Of a stretch of 64,000 bases of DNA, positions 28,101 through 37,319 are shown one piece after another. Position numbers and translations under genes: made by a program. Under the pieces are notes generated by a model. The model did not search any database. It saw nothing but the letters and a program-made list of their open reading frames with translations, and was not told the origin of the DNA. The stretch comes from Conchocele bisecta (taxonomy: Eukaryota > Mollusca > Bivalvia > Lucinida > Thyasiridae), in NCBI GenBank assembly GCA_029237695.1, contig JAQRGA010000042.1:1922001-1986000 (forward strand), given 5' to 3'. Numbering within the stretch: position 1 is the stretch's first letter; every line of letters begins with the position of its first letter.

Positions 28101-28845
28101 TAAATTTTGAATTATCGAGTATGGTTTCTCTATTATTAATTTTGCCTTTAAGCTCTGCAATATGGCTAAATATATTAATTTGTGAGGGTATACACCATTT
28201 ATCTAAGTTTGCAGAAAATACACCTTCAATACTGCCTTTGTCAATGTCTATTTTTTTATCTGATTTTATTTTAATATTGCCTTTATATCTTACAGAAGAT
28301 AGTATGCCGTTTATAAAATATTTTGAGCTAAGATTAAGATCATGCAATCCAATACTAAAAAGATTTTTATTATTTTTTCCGTAAAGTTCAAAATTAAGAT
28401 TCATATTCGATATTTCTAAATCAGAAAAATCTAATATTACTTCCAGCAAATCTTCTTCTCTGTAGTCTATGTATATCCATGGTATACTCCATTGCCCTTC
28501 TCCGTTTTTGATAAGATTAATATCAATACCGTCAATTTTAATATTACTGAATGCCAATCTATTTGTTATTAGTGCAAATAAATTTACATTTAATGAAGCT
28601 TTTTTAGATGTAATAAATGGATTATTTTTAGTACCAAGTCTTATATCCTGTATTGATATTGATGATGTAAATGGATCGTAAGATGCATATTTTACGACAA
28701 AATCTGTATCAATTAAAAAACCTATAGACGGAGCTACTATTCCAGTAAGAAAAATATTGCTTGTTATTATGAAATAAACAGCAATAAAAAAAACTATAAT
28801 TGATGTAAAAAAATAAAGAATTCTTTTTTTAATTTTTCTTTTCAA
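25153..28845 (-). CDS. very large AsmA-like envelope protein
   Basis: 1230 residues. An N-terminal membrane helix (about 8-32, ILYFFTSIIVFFIAVYFIITS) is followed by an AsmA-type entry: DPFTSSISIQDIRLG, then ALITNRLAFSNIKIDGIDINLIKNGEGQW. The rest is a long run of short beta-strand repeats rich in Asn, Lys and Ser. It ends with an AsmA-C/DUF748-like part (FTANDGQVFLKKFKL, then a SGLRLPFHIRGTINNPSADTTT segment). AsmA-like/TamB-like proteins form hydrophobic bridges that carry phospholipid towards the outer membrane. Together with the MlaD-F-E genes at 61386-63989 it points to an outer membrane whose lipids are actively managed. Whether it is closer to YhdP or to other AsmA proteins cannot be settled by eye. 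Confidence 0.82.
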   Translation of the reverse strand: MKRKIKKRILYFFTSIIVFFIAVYFIITSNIFLTGIVAPSIGFLIDTDFVVKYASYDPFTSSISIQDIRLGTKNNPFITSKKASLNVNLFALITNRLAFSNIKIDGIDINLIKNGEGQWSIPWIYIDYREEDLLEVILDFSDLEISNMNLNFELYGKNNKNLFSIGLHDLNLSSKYFINGILSSVRYKGNIKIKSDKKIDIDKGSIEGVFSANLDKWCIPSQINIFSHIAELKGKINNRETILDNSKFKLDIKRQNNNVNKYKINYFNFTDTSNKTSNSYLSTNGIINFNPFKLSLNIDANPIQSNILNTINSLKRYNLGKNAKLKYFGKLDFTDNYFKSSGELSIEKFIFSTGQYQLTRDMPLNFFINYDFKINNNLITLNKLNSTISDKNNKLLSASINKPFYYDLEIGKILQVSADSKIKFFTKNLDLNLLNPFLPQKLQSTNGKLSTDLTLSVASKNNNLNLSGYINLNNASLNFNENHISELNINQKINLNLAKHNRLILNNYIFELKQSNKKISKIILKGNYNIDKKKGNLDLNIPYITENIIDTVPQFNKKFPYISVFIKKLSPINLKLSNRIHFNINCLYNLFTLDNFNFTIFIPKEKTYVSFVLNNPFSLLFKGDKFFVTEDIEFKSEANSFNFKKIIDLMPKSFPVKLNNGFIKYKLLFILSKHLNSLKIKGKTELLYANINFYGRIIKNLSISNSINAVLTNTQFIKLENCITELYINGIQSFLSKTDGSISFNKKISSHLVLSVKSINKYILELFHNGLSLNVKKMMATGKIYLDYIKQDQSTLIKGGLHISEFALKNNINRKDNITGSLDFNTIAKKNNFILNSYSFSLYNKKEPLINLKASGNFPIPIDTGTSSLNINSDKLKLKKIAKIYDLLNNNIKYEDLLPKTEFPPLNFHGLDLNLNIKFSNISYGNFIKSKFNSNFAIKKNFLKSNKTDLKINNTEIVMHGNLDMNSANGYIYNFNSKFKNMNLAPIINTFIVAKNYKNTKGTVNTFIASINGKGFTEENINKHLTGKISSELSNLSIPYQIQTYKVLKIMLLPIEMLEQIRQTLPGGLLINNLNQRIKSSANIVNNLNNINLAKIEIYFTANDGQVFLKKFKLIGNKSDTAKFSEFSGIIGFNGKLDIESYSNISGLRLPFHIRGTINNPSADTTTFLAKFLAINTANILNPLNILKILIDTGIGVKNTIKGTTVLVGKAIAQPFVKEDLPSKVSYNKK

Positions 28846-28859
28846 GACTATATTGCCAT

Positions 28860-29980
28860 AATATTTTTTTGAAAATTAGATTAATATTATTATATTATTG
28901 CTATAATAGTATAAGGTCTACATTTTGTTTTATAGTATCTTAGTTTATTTTTAAAATTTCTATTTTTAATGATATAATATCTACCATTATAGCTTATATT
29001 TAAAAGATTATTAAAAGTATTAGGCACTATTCATTTTATTTCTATTGAATTATAAGATGAAAAAAAATTTGTATTTGTCTTTACTGTATATAGCGAAAAT
29101 AAATAATAATTTTTTCCATCTATCATAATTTAAAATTTCATTTTTTATTTTTGCTGATATTTCACCTGCTTCTTTAATTACTCTATGAAATGTATCAATA
29201 ACCCACTTTCTCGTAATTAACAGAAAAATCAACTACATTCATTATATTTGAATGTAAAATTCTACCTAGTTTGAGCTGTCTCATTAAAGCCATTAATTCC
29301 AATAGGAAAAATATTATCTCTATATATCTTGCTTCTCAAAGCTTACCTAGAAAAGATAAATTAATTAGTCTTATTAACAATTTTTATTCTAAGCTCTATA
29401 CCATTTAAATTTTAAAAAATAGTTAATAATACTGTATCTAATTTACATCTCTTAAGATTTCCTACTTTTTTATTTGTAGATAAAGTTTTAATTTTTTTTA
29501 AGGCTATTTTATGAGAACTTAAAGAAAAATATGAATTAAAATCTAAAAGTAAAATACTCTTTGCAATTAAATCTCTAATAAGCTTTTTATTTTCACTTAC
29601 TTTAATGTAAAATATATTAACTCCAATTATGTTTTTATCGAAAGTAATTTTTGCTATAATGTCACTATTTAAATCAATTAGTAATTTTTTCTGAGTTTTT
29701 AATTTTTAATGATAAGTTAGATAGTTTTCTCTTCATATTTACTTCGGTTTTTTCACTTTAGGAAAGCTGATAAAACTGAATGCAGTACTGCTTTAAAAAT
29801 TTTCTATTAAATTGCTAATAATAGAAATACCGGCGTTTTAAAAAAAGAAAAAATAGTATGTACTAAAATACGCTTATTTTTATATTTCATAAAACATCTA
29901 GTATATAGATGATATTTAAAGATTTTAAAACTAAATAATCAGCTTTGAATATATTTGTATTTTTAACATAAAATGATTAT
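28860..29980 (-). pseudogene. 1.1 kb region with decayed coding traces, unrecognised
   Basis: No intact gene. On minus, an open frame without a start codon runs over about 29411-29700 and contains KNIIGVNIFYIKVSENKK and FNSYFSLSSHKIALKKIK. Further traces at 29215-29300 read ALMRQLKLGRILHSNIMNVV and a 60-codon fragment at 29050-29232 reads VIDTFHRVIKEAGEISAKIK. The middle fragment faintly recalls a kinase-like Leu-His-x-Asn-Ile motif, which is not enough to name it. The outer ends are plain AT-rich DNA. Confidence 0.35.
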
Positions 29981-29982
29981 TT

Positions 29983-30555
29983 CTAGCTGTTTATTATTCT
30001 TGCTTTTACAGGTTTGCATGGATTTCCAGAGCAGATCATATTATCTGGCATATTTTTTGTTACAACACTGCCTGCAGTGATTATTGTGTTATATCCGATG
30101 GTAATGCCGGGCATAATCAAAACATTTGCACAGATCCATGCACCGTCTTTTATTTCTATAGGTTTAATTATTAAATCAAAGGTCACTTTTCGCCAATCAT
30201 GATTGCCGGTGCATAGAAAACAATTTTGAGATATACATACATTTTTTCCAATAGTAACTTTATCTAAATTAAGAATCCAGCTATTTTCACCCAACCATGA
30301 ATTGTCATCTACTTTAAGCTTCCAAGGAAATTTAATTTTACAATTTGGTTTAATAATAACATTATTGCCTAATTTAGCCCCAAATTTTTTTAGGATATAA
30401 ATTTTGAGTTTGTATCCGATAAATAGATAGTTTAGGAAGAATAGAGATCTAATTTTTAACCATAAAAGTTCTTTAAGCCTGCTTGCTCCGCGATCAAAAT
30501 CGAGATTATCAAACTTGGATAAATCAACAAAAGATTTTTTATCACTTATTTTCAC
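29983..30555 (-). CDS. WcaF-like hexapeptide-repeat O-acetyltransferase
   Basis: 190 residues. The N-terminal helical part carries RGASRLKELLWLKIRSLFF. A left-handed beta helix follows: LGNNVIIKPNCKIKFPWKL, VTIGKNVCISQNCFLCTGNH with the catalytic His, GAWICANVLIMPGITIGYN and the SVVTKNMPDNMICSGNPCKP cap. It is close to colanic-acid WcaF enzymes. It would transfer acetyl from acetyl-CoA to a sugar of the surface glycan. It is the most downstream gene of the minus-strand polysaccharide locus. Confidence 0.88.
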   Translation of the reverse strand: MKISDKKSFVDLSKFDNLDFDRGASRLKELLWLKIRSLFFLNYLFIGYKLKIYILKKFGAKLGNNVIIKPNCKIKFPWKLKVDDNSWLGENSWILNLDKVTIGKNVCISQNCFLCTGNHDWRKVTFDLIIKPIEIKDGAWICANVLIMPGITIGYNTIITAGSVVTKNMPDNMICSGNPCKPVKARIINS

Positions 30556-30583
30556 TAAGAATCACTTATTTAAATTTTCTCAA

Positions 30584-31708
30584 TTATATTTTATTTTTTT
30601 TAAAATTGATGATAATTTCTTCATATTTAGTCATAAGTTGCTTTGTAATTTTTTCTTTAGATAAATAATTTTTAACATACTCATATCCATTGTTACCCAT
30701 AACTTTTCTTTTTACAGATGAACTTAATAATATTTTTATTGCTTTTACAATATTATCAAGGTCAGGTTTTATTACCAAACCGGTGTTATACTTAATTACA
30801 TCATTACCTAAAGCAACTTTTTCGCCAACAATAACAGGTAAACCGGCTCCCATAGCTTCAGCAACAGCTATTCCAAAATTTTCGTGATGACTAGGCAATA
30901 CAAAAATATCAGCATTTGCTAATAGATTTTCTTTGCTTTTGCCAATAACCATTCCCTTAAAAATAACTTTGTTCTCCAGTTTATGTAATCTGATAAGATT
31001 TAATAATTTTCGCATATATGTATTTTCGCATGAACCGGCAAAAACCAATTGATATTTGGGATAATCATTAATAATTTTTGAAAATGATTTAATTAATAAA
31101 TCAGGTTGTTTATTATAATGAAGTCGCGACAGATATAAAATATATGGTTTAGAAATATTTTTTTCTTTTAATTTAGGTAAAATATTAATACTTAACGGGA
31201 GAATGAAAATAGTACTATTAATTAAATGTTTATCTGATTCTTTTTCTTCAAGCCTGCTAGTACAGTGAATCATAGATGCATTTTTAATGGTTTTCATTTC
31301 AAATAACTTGTAATAAACTGTTTTTTTAACCTTTTTTTGCTTAAATGACCATTTATCCAACATTCCACAAGGTCTAAGAATATATGGTACGTTATATTTT
31401 TTACATATTTTCCCAGCAATAAATGTAGGATATTGCCAAATTGTATGAATATGTACAATATCAAATTTTATTATATTATCCTTCAAATATTTTTTTAAAG
31501 AAAGAGAATACCTTATTGCTCTAATATCACAATTGAAGTATAAAATATTAACATTTTTAATTTTAAGACTTTTATCATGCTCTAAGTGCGTAGTTGCAAT
31601 TGATACTTCATGTCCAAACTCTGCCTGAGAAGAAGTCATCGTTTTTAATGCAGCGACCGGACCACCGGTTTTTGTTAAGAAATCAGGTATTATGTGTAAT
31701 ATTTTCAT
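30584..31708 (-). CDS. GT4-family glycosyltransferase
   Basis: 374 residues, GT-B fold. The N-terminal domain has HIIPDFLTKTGGPVAALKTM and HIHTIWQYPTF. The C-terminal UDP/GDP-sugar site has KPYILYLSRLHYNKQPDLLI and FVLPSHHENFGIAVAEAMGA with the E-x7-E pair. It adds a sugar from a nucleotide donor in the cytoplasm, probably to a lipid-linked glycan. Donor and acceptor are unknown. About 80 bases follow the ligase gene upstream. Confidence 0.9.
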   Translation of the reverse strand: MKILHIIPDFLTKTGGPVAALKTMTSSQAEFGHEVSIATTHLEHDKSLKIKNVNILYFNCDIRAIRYSLSLKKYLKDNIIKFDIVHIHTIWQYPTFIAGKICKKYNVPYILRPCGMLDKWSFKQKKVKKTVYYKLFEMKTIKNASMIHCTSRLEEKESDKHLINSTIFILPLSINILPKLKEKNISKPYILYLSRLHYNKQPDLLIKSFSKIINDYPKYQLVFAGSCENTYMRKLLNLIRLHKLENKVIFKGMVIGKSKENLLANADIFVLPSHHENFGIAVAEAMGAGLPVIVGEKVALGNDVIKYNTGLVIKPDLDNIVKAIKILLSSSVKRKVMGNNGYEYVKNYLSKEKITKQLMTKYEEIIINFKKNKI

Positions 31709-31787
31709 TTATTTTTTATCAGAAATTGCACTAATTAAACTAATTGAAAAACTTTTTTTGCTAAGCTATTTAACATTTGATATGATG

Positions 31788-33122
31788 CTATTTCACATTC
31801 TTTTTTATTAATTTGCATTTTCTCGCATTCATGCAGATGATCATTGCCGGCCAAAAAATAAGAACAGCAAGGTTGCCTATCCTAAACACCCAGGATTCAA
31901 ATAGTCCGTTAAATAGTGCAGCAAGGCAAATTGCAATAATAACATAATACTCTTTTTTATACCTATTGCTTAGTATTAATTGGCAATAACCTATAATTGG
32001 TGAAATTAAAAATAATAATGCTAAAAATGAACCAAAATATCCTACTTCCAGGATTAACGCTATATAACTGCAGTGTAGATTGCTTCCAAAATGGAAAAAA
32101 ACTTTTCCCTCATCTTTCAGATCTTTTACAAATTGATCCTCATAACCTAAACCATATCCTAGAAATGGCTCTTGCACTATTGCTTTAAAGGCTTGATCCC
32201 AAACCTCCCAACGACCTGACAGTAGAAAAGTCAATTTGTAATCCATTATTGAATCAAAACGTTTATTATTACCGCTTTCTATACTATATTGTATTTTAGA
32301 AGTTAGACTTTTATTTTCCCTTGCTAAAAAATTTAATGAATCAATATTAATCACATCACCTCCAATTAAACTGGAAAAAGCAACAATAGCAGTAAGAAAA
32401 GGAATAAAAATAATTATGAATATTACTTTTAATACTTTAAGTCTTCTAATAGACATAAATACTATAGTCATACCTACTAAGCCTGCTCCAAGTGATGCAC
32501 GTGATCCACTTTTGTAAAGTAGAATTAGCTGCATCAAAAAAATAAGTACAACTATTGATTTTCTTTTATTTCCATAAAAAAGATAATAACTTACTACAGG
32601 TAGGAGTATATACATCATCATACCTAAGGCATTTGGATTATCTGTCCAAACAGAGATTCTGCCACCAACTCCTCTGCCAATATCAAATCCAAATAAATAA
32701 AGCAAAAATGTAAAAGGAATTAAATATAGAGCTAACTTGTATATTGGTTCAAAAAATGACTTTTCAATTCCATTATTTGCAAAATAATTACACAGACTAA
32801 TAGAAATTAGATAAATGCAGAAAAACATTATAACAAAAGCAGCAGTTCGGTCAAAATTAGAAGACCAATATAATGCAATAGCACAAAACGCTGTAAAAAA
32901 AAATATTCTAAAATTAATCCATATTATTTTTCTGTTCCATAAAAAATAAAATAAGGAAAATAATAAGCATATAAAAAAGAAAAACCACTTTACTAATTGA
33001 ATATAATAATAATATTCTCTTGATTCAACTGATATATTTCCTAAAAAAAATACAGCAATAGTTATAAAATAAATTGTTGATAAAAATATTTTCTTATCTT
33101 TGGATATTGCTAGCTCAGTCAT
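31788..33122 (-). CDS. O-antigen ligase / Wzy-type polymerase membrane protein
   Basis: 444 residues with about ten to twelve hydrophobic segments. The Wzy_C/O-antigen ligase features are visible: TDNPNALGMMMYILLPVV, KSGSRASLGAGLVGM, and a long periplasmic loop (about 245-330) with the RWEVWDQAFKAIVQEPFLGYG signature. WaaL-type ligases join finished O-antigen to lipid A-core in the periplasm; Wzy polymerises repeat units. Because the locus also holds Wzm/Wzt, which exports whole chains, a ligase role is more likely, but the sequence alone does not decide. Confidence 0.85.
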   Translation of the reverse strand: MTELAISKDKKIFLSTIYFITIAVFFLGNISVESREYYYYIQLVKWFFFFICLLFSLFYFLWNRKIIWINFRIFFFTAFCAIALYWSSNFDRTAAFVIMFFCIYLISISLCNYFANNGIEKSFFEPIYKLALYLIPFTFLLYLFGFDIGRGVGGRISVWTDNPNALGMMMYILLPVVSYYLFYGNKRKSIVVLIFLMQLILLYKSGSRASLGAGLVGMTIVFMSIRRLKVLKVIFIIIFIPFLTAIVAFSSLIGGDVINIDSLNFLARENKSLTSKIQYSIESGNNKRFDSIMDYKLTFLLSGRWEVWDQAFKAIVQEPFLGYGLGYEDQFVKDLKDEGKVFFHFGSNLHCSYIALILEVGYFGSFLALLFLISPIIGYCQLILSNRYKKEYYVIIAICLAALFNGLFESWVFRIGNLAVLIFWPAMIICMNARKCKLIKKNVK

Positions 33123-33139
33123 TTATTTTCAAATTAGTG

Positions 33140-34306
33140 TTAATTAGTAATGAGGTTATTAATTGCTTTTAGTAAATTGCCAACAGCAAACTCATGCCCC
33201 ATTTCTATTGATTTTTTCTGTACTTTTAAACTCATGCCGGTTAATATAGATTTATCTTTCATTATATTTATAAGTATAGCTTTTAATTCATCAATATTAC
33301 CTGTTTTAAATATAAAACCCGTTTTACTGTACTTAATTAAATCATATACAGCACCTACAGAGTCACTGGCAATGACCGGTGTGCCAGCTGCCATAGCTTC
33401 ACTGACAACAGCCCCCCATGGTTCATGCTTAGACGGCAGAACCATGATACTACTTATTGACATTACTTTGTAAACATCATTAGGCTGCAACCATCCTGAG
33501 AGAACGATATTAGTTGATGGTTGATCGGCAGCTGTTAGCTGTTTAATTTTTGATTTCAGTGAACCTTCACCAACTATAAGTAAAGTCCAGCTTTTAGAAA
33601 GTTCTTTATTTATCTTATTAAATGCGTATATCAAATCTATAGGGCATTTAGCATCTATTAACCGCCCAACAAAAAGAATAATACTGTTACTCTTAGGAAT
33701 ATTCAGTTTAAGCCTCAAAGATTTTTCGTATTCATTTTTATTTTTTGTAATAGTAATAATATTTGATACATCAGAGCAGTTCGGAAAATGATACATCGGT
33801 TGTTTTTTTGCACCTAAACCTCTTAGGTATTCTTCTGCTTTAGTTCCTGTAGGTAATCCAAAACTCATACCATTTATAATTGGTCTTAATATTTTTTGTT
33901 TTAATTTCCATTTAAAGCCTTTTGACTTAGTTTGAAGAAAACTACTTTCACATGTTATTCCGTATGGAATACTATTTTTTCGACAAAACCAAGCAGCTAA
34001 CTGCATTGTTGGATGTAGATATCCTGAGAGAACAACAATATCAGGTTTAAATTTTTTAATCTCTGATATAATATTTAAATTTAATTTTAAAGAAATAGGA
34101 TTTTTCTGATTTTTAGGTCTCCATTTTATTCCGCTAAGAACTTTATAGTTTAAATCAAAGAAGTCTAAATTCCAATTTCTACCTGGTTCACTATCAGCAC
34201 AAAACAGAACTTTTACTATTCCTGTAAATTCATGGCTGAAAGTGTTTAATACTCCTATCCTGTATGGAGTAGGAATGTCATCTATATATAATATATTTCT
34301 ATTCAA
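33140..34306 (-). CDS. GT4-family glycosyltransferase
   Basis: 388 residues. The N-terminus reads MNRNILYIDDIPTPYRIGVL, a common GT4 opening. VVLSGYLHPTMQLAAWFCRK lies in the acceptor domain. The donor site has IILFVGRLIDAKCPIDLIYAF and MVLPSKHEPWGAVVSEAMAA with the E-x7-E motif. It is six bases from the methyltransferase gene upstream and 17 bases from the ligase gene downstream, so it is part of one operon. Sugar specificity is unknown. Confidence 0.9.
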   Translation of the reverse strand: MNRNILYIDDIPTPYRIGVLNTFSHEFTGIVKVLFCADSEPGRNWNLDFFDLNYKVLSGIKWRPKNQKNPISLKLNLNIISEIKKFKPDIVVLSGYLHPTMQLAAWFCRKNSIPYGITCESSFLQTKSKGFKWKLKQKILRPIINGMSFGLPTGTKAEEYLRGLGAKKQPMYHFPNCSDVSNIITITKNKNEYEKSLRLKLNIPKSNSIILFVGRLIDAKCPIDLIYAFNKINKELSKSWTLLIVGEGSLKSKIKQLTAADQPSTNIVLSGWLQPNDVYKVMSISSIMVLPSKHEPWGAVVSEAMAAGTPVIASDSVGAVYDLIKYSKTGFIFKTGNIDELKAILINIMKDKSILTGMSLKVQKKSIEMGHEFAVGNLLKAINNLITN

Positions 34307-34312
34307 TATTAG

Positions 34313-35032
34313 TTAATTATTTTTTTGAAAAATAATTGCTCCATTTTTAATAAAAAATACCTTTAAAAAATTATTATGGCTGATACACGTAAAACCATTA
34401 CTTTTAAACCATAAAATGGCATCAAATGGATCAATTTGATTACATGCGTTAGAGTCAGTCACATATTGAAATTCATAGTTTGCTTTTATTTTTTTATATT
34501 TTATTTTTTTATAATTTACTTTAAATAGATAAAATTGTATTGCGTATAAGCACCTTTTGGGGAATATAAATAAAGATCTCCATAATAGACTATTTCTAAT
34601 AGGAATGAATGCTTTTATTAATTTACCTTTTAAATTAAAATCACTATATGGCCTAACATTATAGCCGTTGGCAGCCCACGAACGACATTGCCATGCTGGT
34701 GCGAAATATAGAAATCCATCTTTTTTTAATAATCTAGAAATTTCATTAAGTGCTAGCTGTAGATTTATAATATGTTCAAATACTCTTAACGTCCATACAA
34801 AATCAAATGAGTTATCCTTGAATGGGTATTTAACATTTTGGGATACGCAATGATATGGTTTGTGATAATGTTTTATATATTCTTTTTGGATATCTACTCC
34901 TGTATATTCATTGACTGCATCCTGTAATTCACCCGTACCAGAGCCTATTTCTAAAGCCTTATACGTATATAAATTATTTTTCTTTATGAATTTTCTTAAA
35001 TTAACGAAGTCAGCACTGTCTCTATAACTCAT
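34313..35032 (-). CDS. SAM-dependent methyltransferase (class I)
   Basis: 239 residues. AdoMet motif I is ALEIGSGTGELQDAV. FDFVWTLRVFEHIINLQLAL corresponds to motif II with the usual hydrophobic-Glu-His pattern of Methyltransf_11. LKKDGFLYFAPAWQC is motif III. In this setting it may O-methylate a sugar or cap the growing chain. In Wzm/Wzt systems methyl capping by a locus-encoded enzyme can stop elongation and signal export; that role here is inference. Confidence 0.83.
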   Translation of the reverse strand: MSYRDSADFVNLRKFIKKNNLYTYKALEIGSGTGELQDAVNEYTGVDIQKEYIKHYHKPYHCVSQNVKYPFKDNSFDFVWTLRVFEHIINLQLALNEISRLLKKDGFLYFAPAWQCRSWAANGYNVRPYSDFNLKGKLIKAFIPIRNSLLWRSLFIFPKRCLYAIQFYLFKVNYKKIKYKKIKANYEFQYVTDSNACNQIDPFDAILWFKSNGFTCISHNNFLKVFFIKNGAIIFQKNN

Positions 35033-35059
35033 ATTTTCTTTTATTAACCTTTATTTTTA

Positions 35060-35284
35060 ATTTATTGCGAAAGTAAATTTTTAGCTTTTTCAATAGGATC
35101 TGCTGCTAATTGCCATTAAGAATATAAGTCTCCACTCAAGCCATCCCCATAAAAAGTAACTTGCAGTAAGTAATAGTAAATCTTGTATTTTTAAACTTCA
35201 TGAATAACAAACCAGTATAGGATAAAAACTATTGGTAGAAATATTGTAAATTCTAGTGAGTTAAATAGAAAAAACTTTTTAAAC
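35060..35284 (-). pseudogene. MBOAT O-acyltransferase, N-terminal relic
   Basis: The minus strand encodes KFFLFNSLEFTIFLPIVFIL followed by YWFV, the characteristic N-terminal helix of AlgI-type MBOAT proteins. A stop appears soon after. In a second frame IQDLLLLTASYFLWGWLEWR follows, the next conserved helix, then a stop. The remaining 350 or more residues of the family are missing. The relic sits tightly between the methyltransferase and GT2 genes and lacks a clear start codon. It once would have moved acyl groups across the membrane for glycan acylation. Confidence 0.75.
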
Positions 35285-35286
35285 TG

Positions 35287-36174
35287 TTACCATCTATGTT
35301 TTAGCCAAAATTTAAATTGTTCTATTGTTAATCTATCTCTAGCATTAAAATGCAGTATATATTGTTGAATAGCTTTTATCGGAGCATATAAACAGTACAA
35401 TGTTACTTTAAATACGGATCTTCTTTTTGATATATTATATAGTAAATGAGAAAAAAATTTACCAACGAAATAATATGTAATATAGAAAATAGGAAATCGT
35501 AACAGAACAATTAATAAATCATTTTTTAATGTATTAAATCTAACTCTTAAGTACCATTCTTCATTTCTTTCATTAGCATTATAATTGTGTAATATCTTAA
35601 TTCTTTCAGCAAACTGAATACTATAGCCTCTTTTAATAAGTTTAAGGGTTATATCTGTCTCCTCAGCACCAGAATGGAAAAAACCACAAAAACCATTGAC
35701 ATCTTTTATGGCTTTTTTTCTATATACACAGCCACAAGTTTTGTGCTCTGTAGTTATGCAGCCATCTGATAATTTATAAGATTCACTTAAATATTCTGTC
35801 CCAGGTTCTTTTAGATTCAACATTAAGCAACCTAATTTAGGAAATTTTTCAAAATAACTAAAAATTTTCGATAATCCATCAGGTTCTTCAAACCATGCAT
35901 CATCATCTAAAGAAATAACTATATCGTTTTTACATAATTCTAATCCAATATTTCTCGCAAATGCTTGTCCTTTATTATTTTCAAGACGATAATAAATAAT
36001 TCTATCATCATTAGGTATAAACTGATCTATTGGAATTGAACTACAATCATCAACTATAATAATTTTATAATTATTAAACGTCTGTTTTTTTATTTCTTCA
36101 AAAAATTTTTTAAGTTCTTTTCCTCTATTATGCGTCGGAACAAGAATATCTAAACATGAATTATTAGTTATCAT
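35287..36174 (-). CDS. GT2-family glycosyltransferase
   Basis: 295 residues, GT-A fold. DILVPTHNRGKELKKFFEEI starts the nucleotide-binding domain. IIVDDCSS and NIGLELCKNDIVISLDDDAW carry the metal-binding DxD-type acidic residues. GAEETDITLKLIKRGY is the conserved catalytic-base region. A hydrophobic patch near 225-245 may bring it to the membrane. Its start overlaps the end of the preceding GT4 gene by 11 bases. Sugar unknown. Confidence 0.9.
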   Translation of the reverse strand: MITNNSCLDILVPTHNRGKELKKFFEEIKKQTFNNYKIIIVDDCSSIPIDQFIPNDDRIIYYRLENNKGQAFARNIGLELCKNDIVISLDDDAWFEEPDGLSKIFSYFEKFPKLGCLMLNLKEPGTEYLSESYKLSDGCITTEHKTCGCVYRKKAIKDVNGFCGFFHSGAEETDITLKLIKRGYSIQFAERIKILHNYNANERNEEWYLRVRFNTLKNDLLIVLLRFPIFYITYYFVGKFFSHLLYNISKRRSVFKVTLYCLYAPIKAIQQYILHFNARDRLTIEQFKFWLKHRW

Positions 36175-37309
36175 TATATAAACCTAAAATTTTTTTTAAT
36201 AAGGTTAGCCTAGGGTTATTACCATAAAAATTCTTAGCTGAATGAAATGCTTTTTCCCCCATAAACTTCCATTTATCTTTTTGGCTATAAGCATAATTCA
36301 ACATTTTACCGAATGAGTAAAAAGTAGTACCTTCGGCAATAAATCCATTTATACCATTTTCAATTATTTCCATATTGCCGCCAACATCTGTAGCAACTGC
36401 TATTCGTCCGCAAAGCATAGCTTCAACAAGAGCAATTGGCAAACCTTCATAGTAAGACGGCATTAAAAGAATATGATTTTTTGCCCAAACATCTTTTCGT
36501 ATATCATTTACATGTCCATGTAAAGTTACTTTAGTATTTAATTTATAAAAATCTATTAATTCTTCTATAAGTTTCTTATCTGGTCCATTTCCGTAAATAT
36601 TCAAATGCCAGTCTCTTTTTATCCATTTATCCTCTCCCAATATTTGCAGTAATAAAGCCTGACCTTTTACTGATAGGCTTAATCTACCAACAATTGCAAA
36701 ATTTAAAATATCTGAAATAGGATATGGTAATATCCCTATTTCAGATATATTAACAGGATTGACGACTATTTCTGATTTTGAAAAATCAAAAGCGATTTGG
36801 CGCTCTGCTATTTGACGCATTCGTTCTGATACAAAAAATAGTTTTTTTGCTTTTGATAAAATAGTTCTAATATCTTTAAGTTTATCCTGTTCTATAGAAT
36901 AAGAATCTGGGTTTGCATGAAAAACTATGTAATATGGTGTCTTTAGTTTTAATAAAAATTTTATGAGAGAGTTAATTTCCAAATCGCATACTCCCCCCAT
37001 ACTAATAAACACTAAATCTGGATTTGTTTTTTTTATAAATACAGAGAGTTCTCTTTCTGCAAAAAAATATTGATTTATTTTGCCTACTGCTTTTGCTGCA
37101 AAAGTATTATAAGAAATACGTCTGCGAAAATAGATATCAACACCACTATCCTGCAATTGTATTATTTTTTGAGGTATATCTCCCCAATTATAGATTGAGG
37201 CAGATACTTTATGACATTGTTTAATAGCTTCTTGAGCCATGGCAGCCCAAAGTTCCTCACTTCCTCCCCATGAATTGCCGGCCATTGTTGTTATAAATGA
37301 TATTTTCAT
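36164..37309 (-). CDS. GT4-family glycosyltransferase
   Basis: 381 residues. SFITTMAGNSWGGSEELWAA gives the N-terminal Gly-rich loop of GT-B enzymes. The donor domain shows LNFAIVGRLSLSVKGQALLL, GHVNDIRKD and HILLMPSYYEGLPIALVEAM with the E-x7-E pair. Translation is coupled to the GT2 gene by an 11-base overlap. Donor and acceptor cannot be read from the sequence. Confidence 0.9.
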   Translation of the reverse strand: MKISFITTMAGNSWGGSEELWAAMAQEAIKQCHKVSASIYNWGDIPQKIIQLQDSGVDIYFRRRISYNTFAAKAVGKINQYFFAERELSVFIKKTNPDLVFISMGGVCDLEINSLIKFLLKLKTPYYIVFHANPDSYSIEQDKLKDIRTILSKAKKLFFVSERMRQIAERQIAFDFSKSEIVVNPVNISEIGILPYPISDILNFAIVGRLSLSVKGQALLLQILGEDKWIKRDWHLNIYGNGPDKKLIEELIDFYKLNTKVTLHGHVNDIRKDVWAKNHILLMPSYYEGLPIALVEAMLCGRIAVATDVGGNMEIIENGINGFIAEGTTFYSFGKMLNYAYSQKDKWKFMGEKAFHSAKNFYGNNPRLTLLKKILGLYNDN

Positions 37310-37319
37310 TTTTTGAAAT

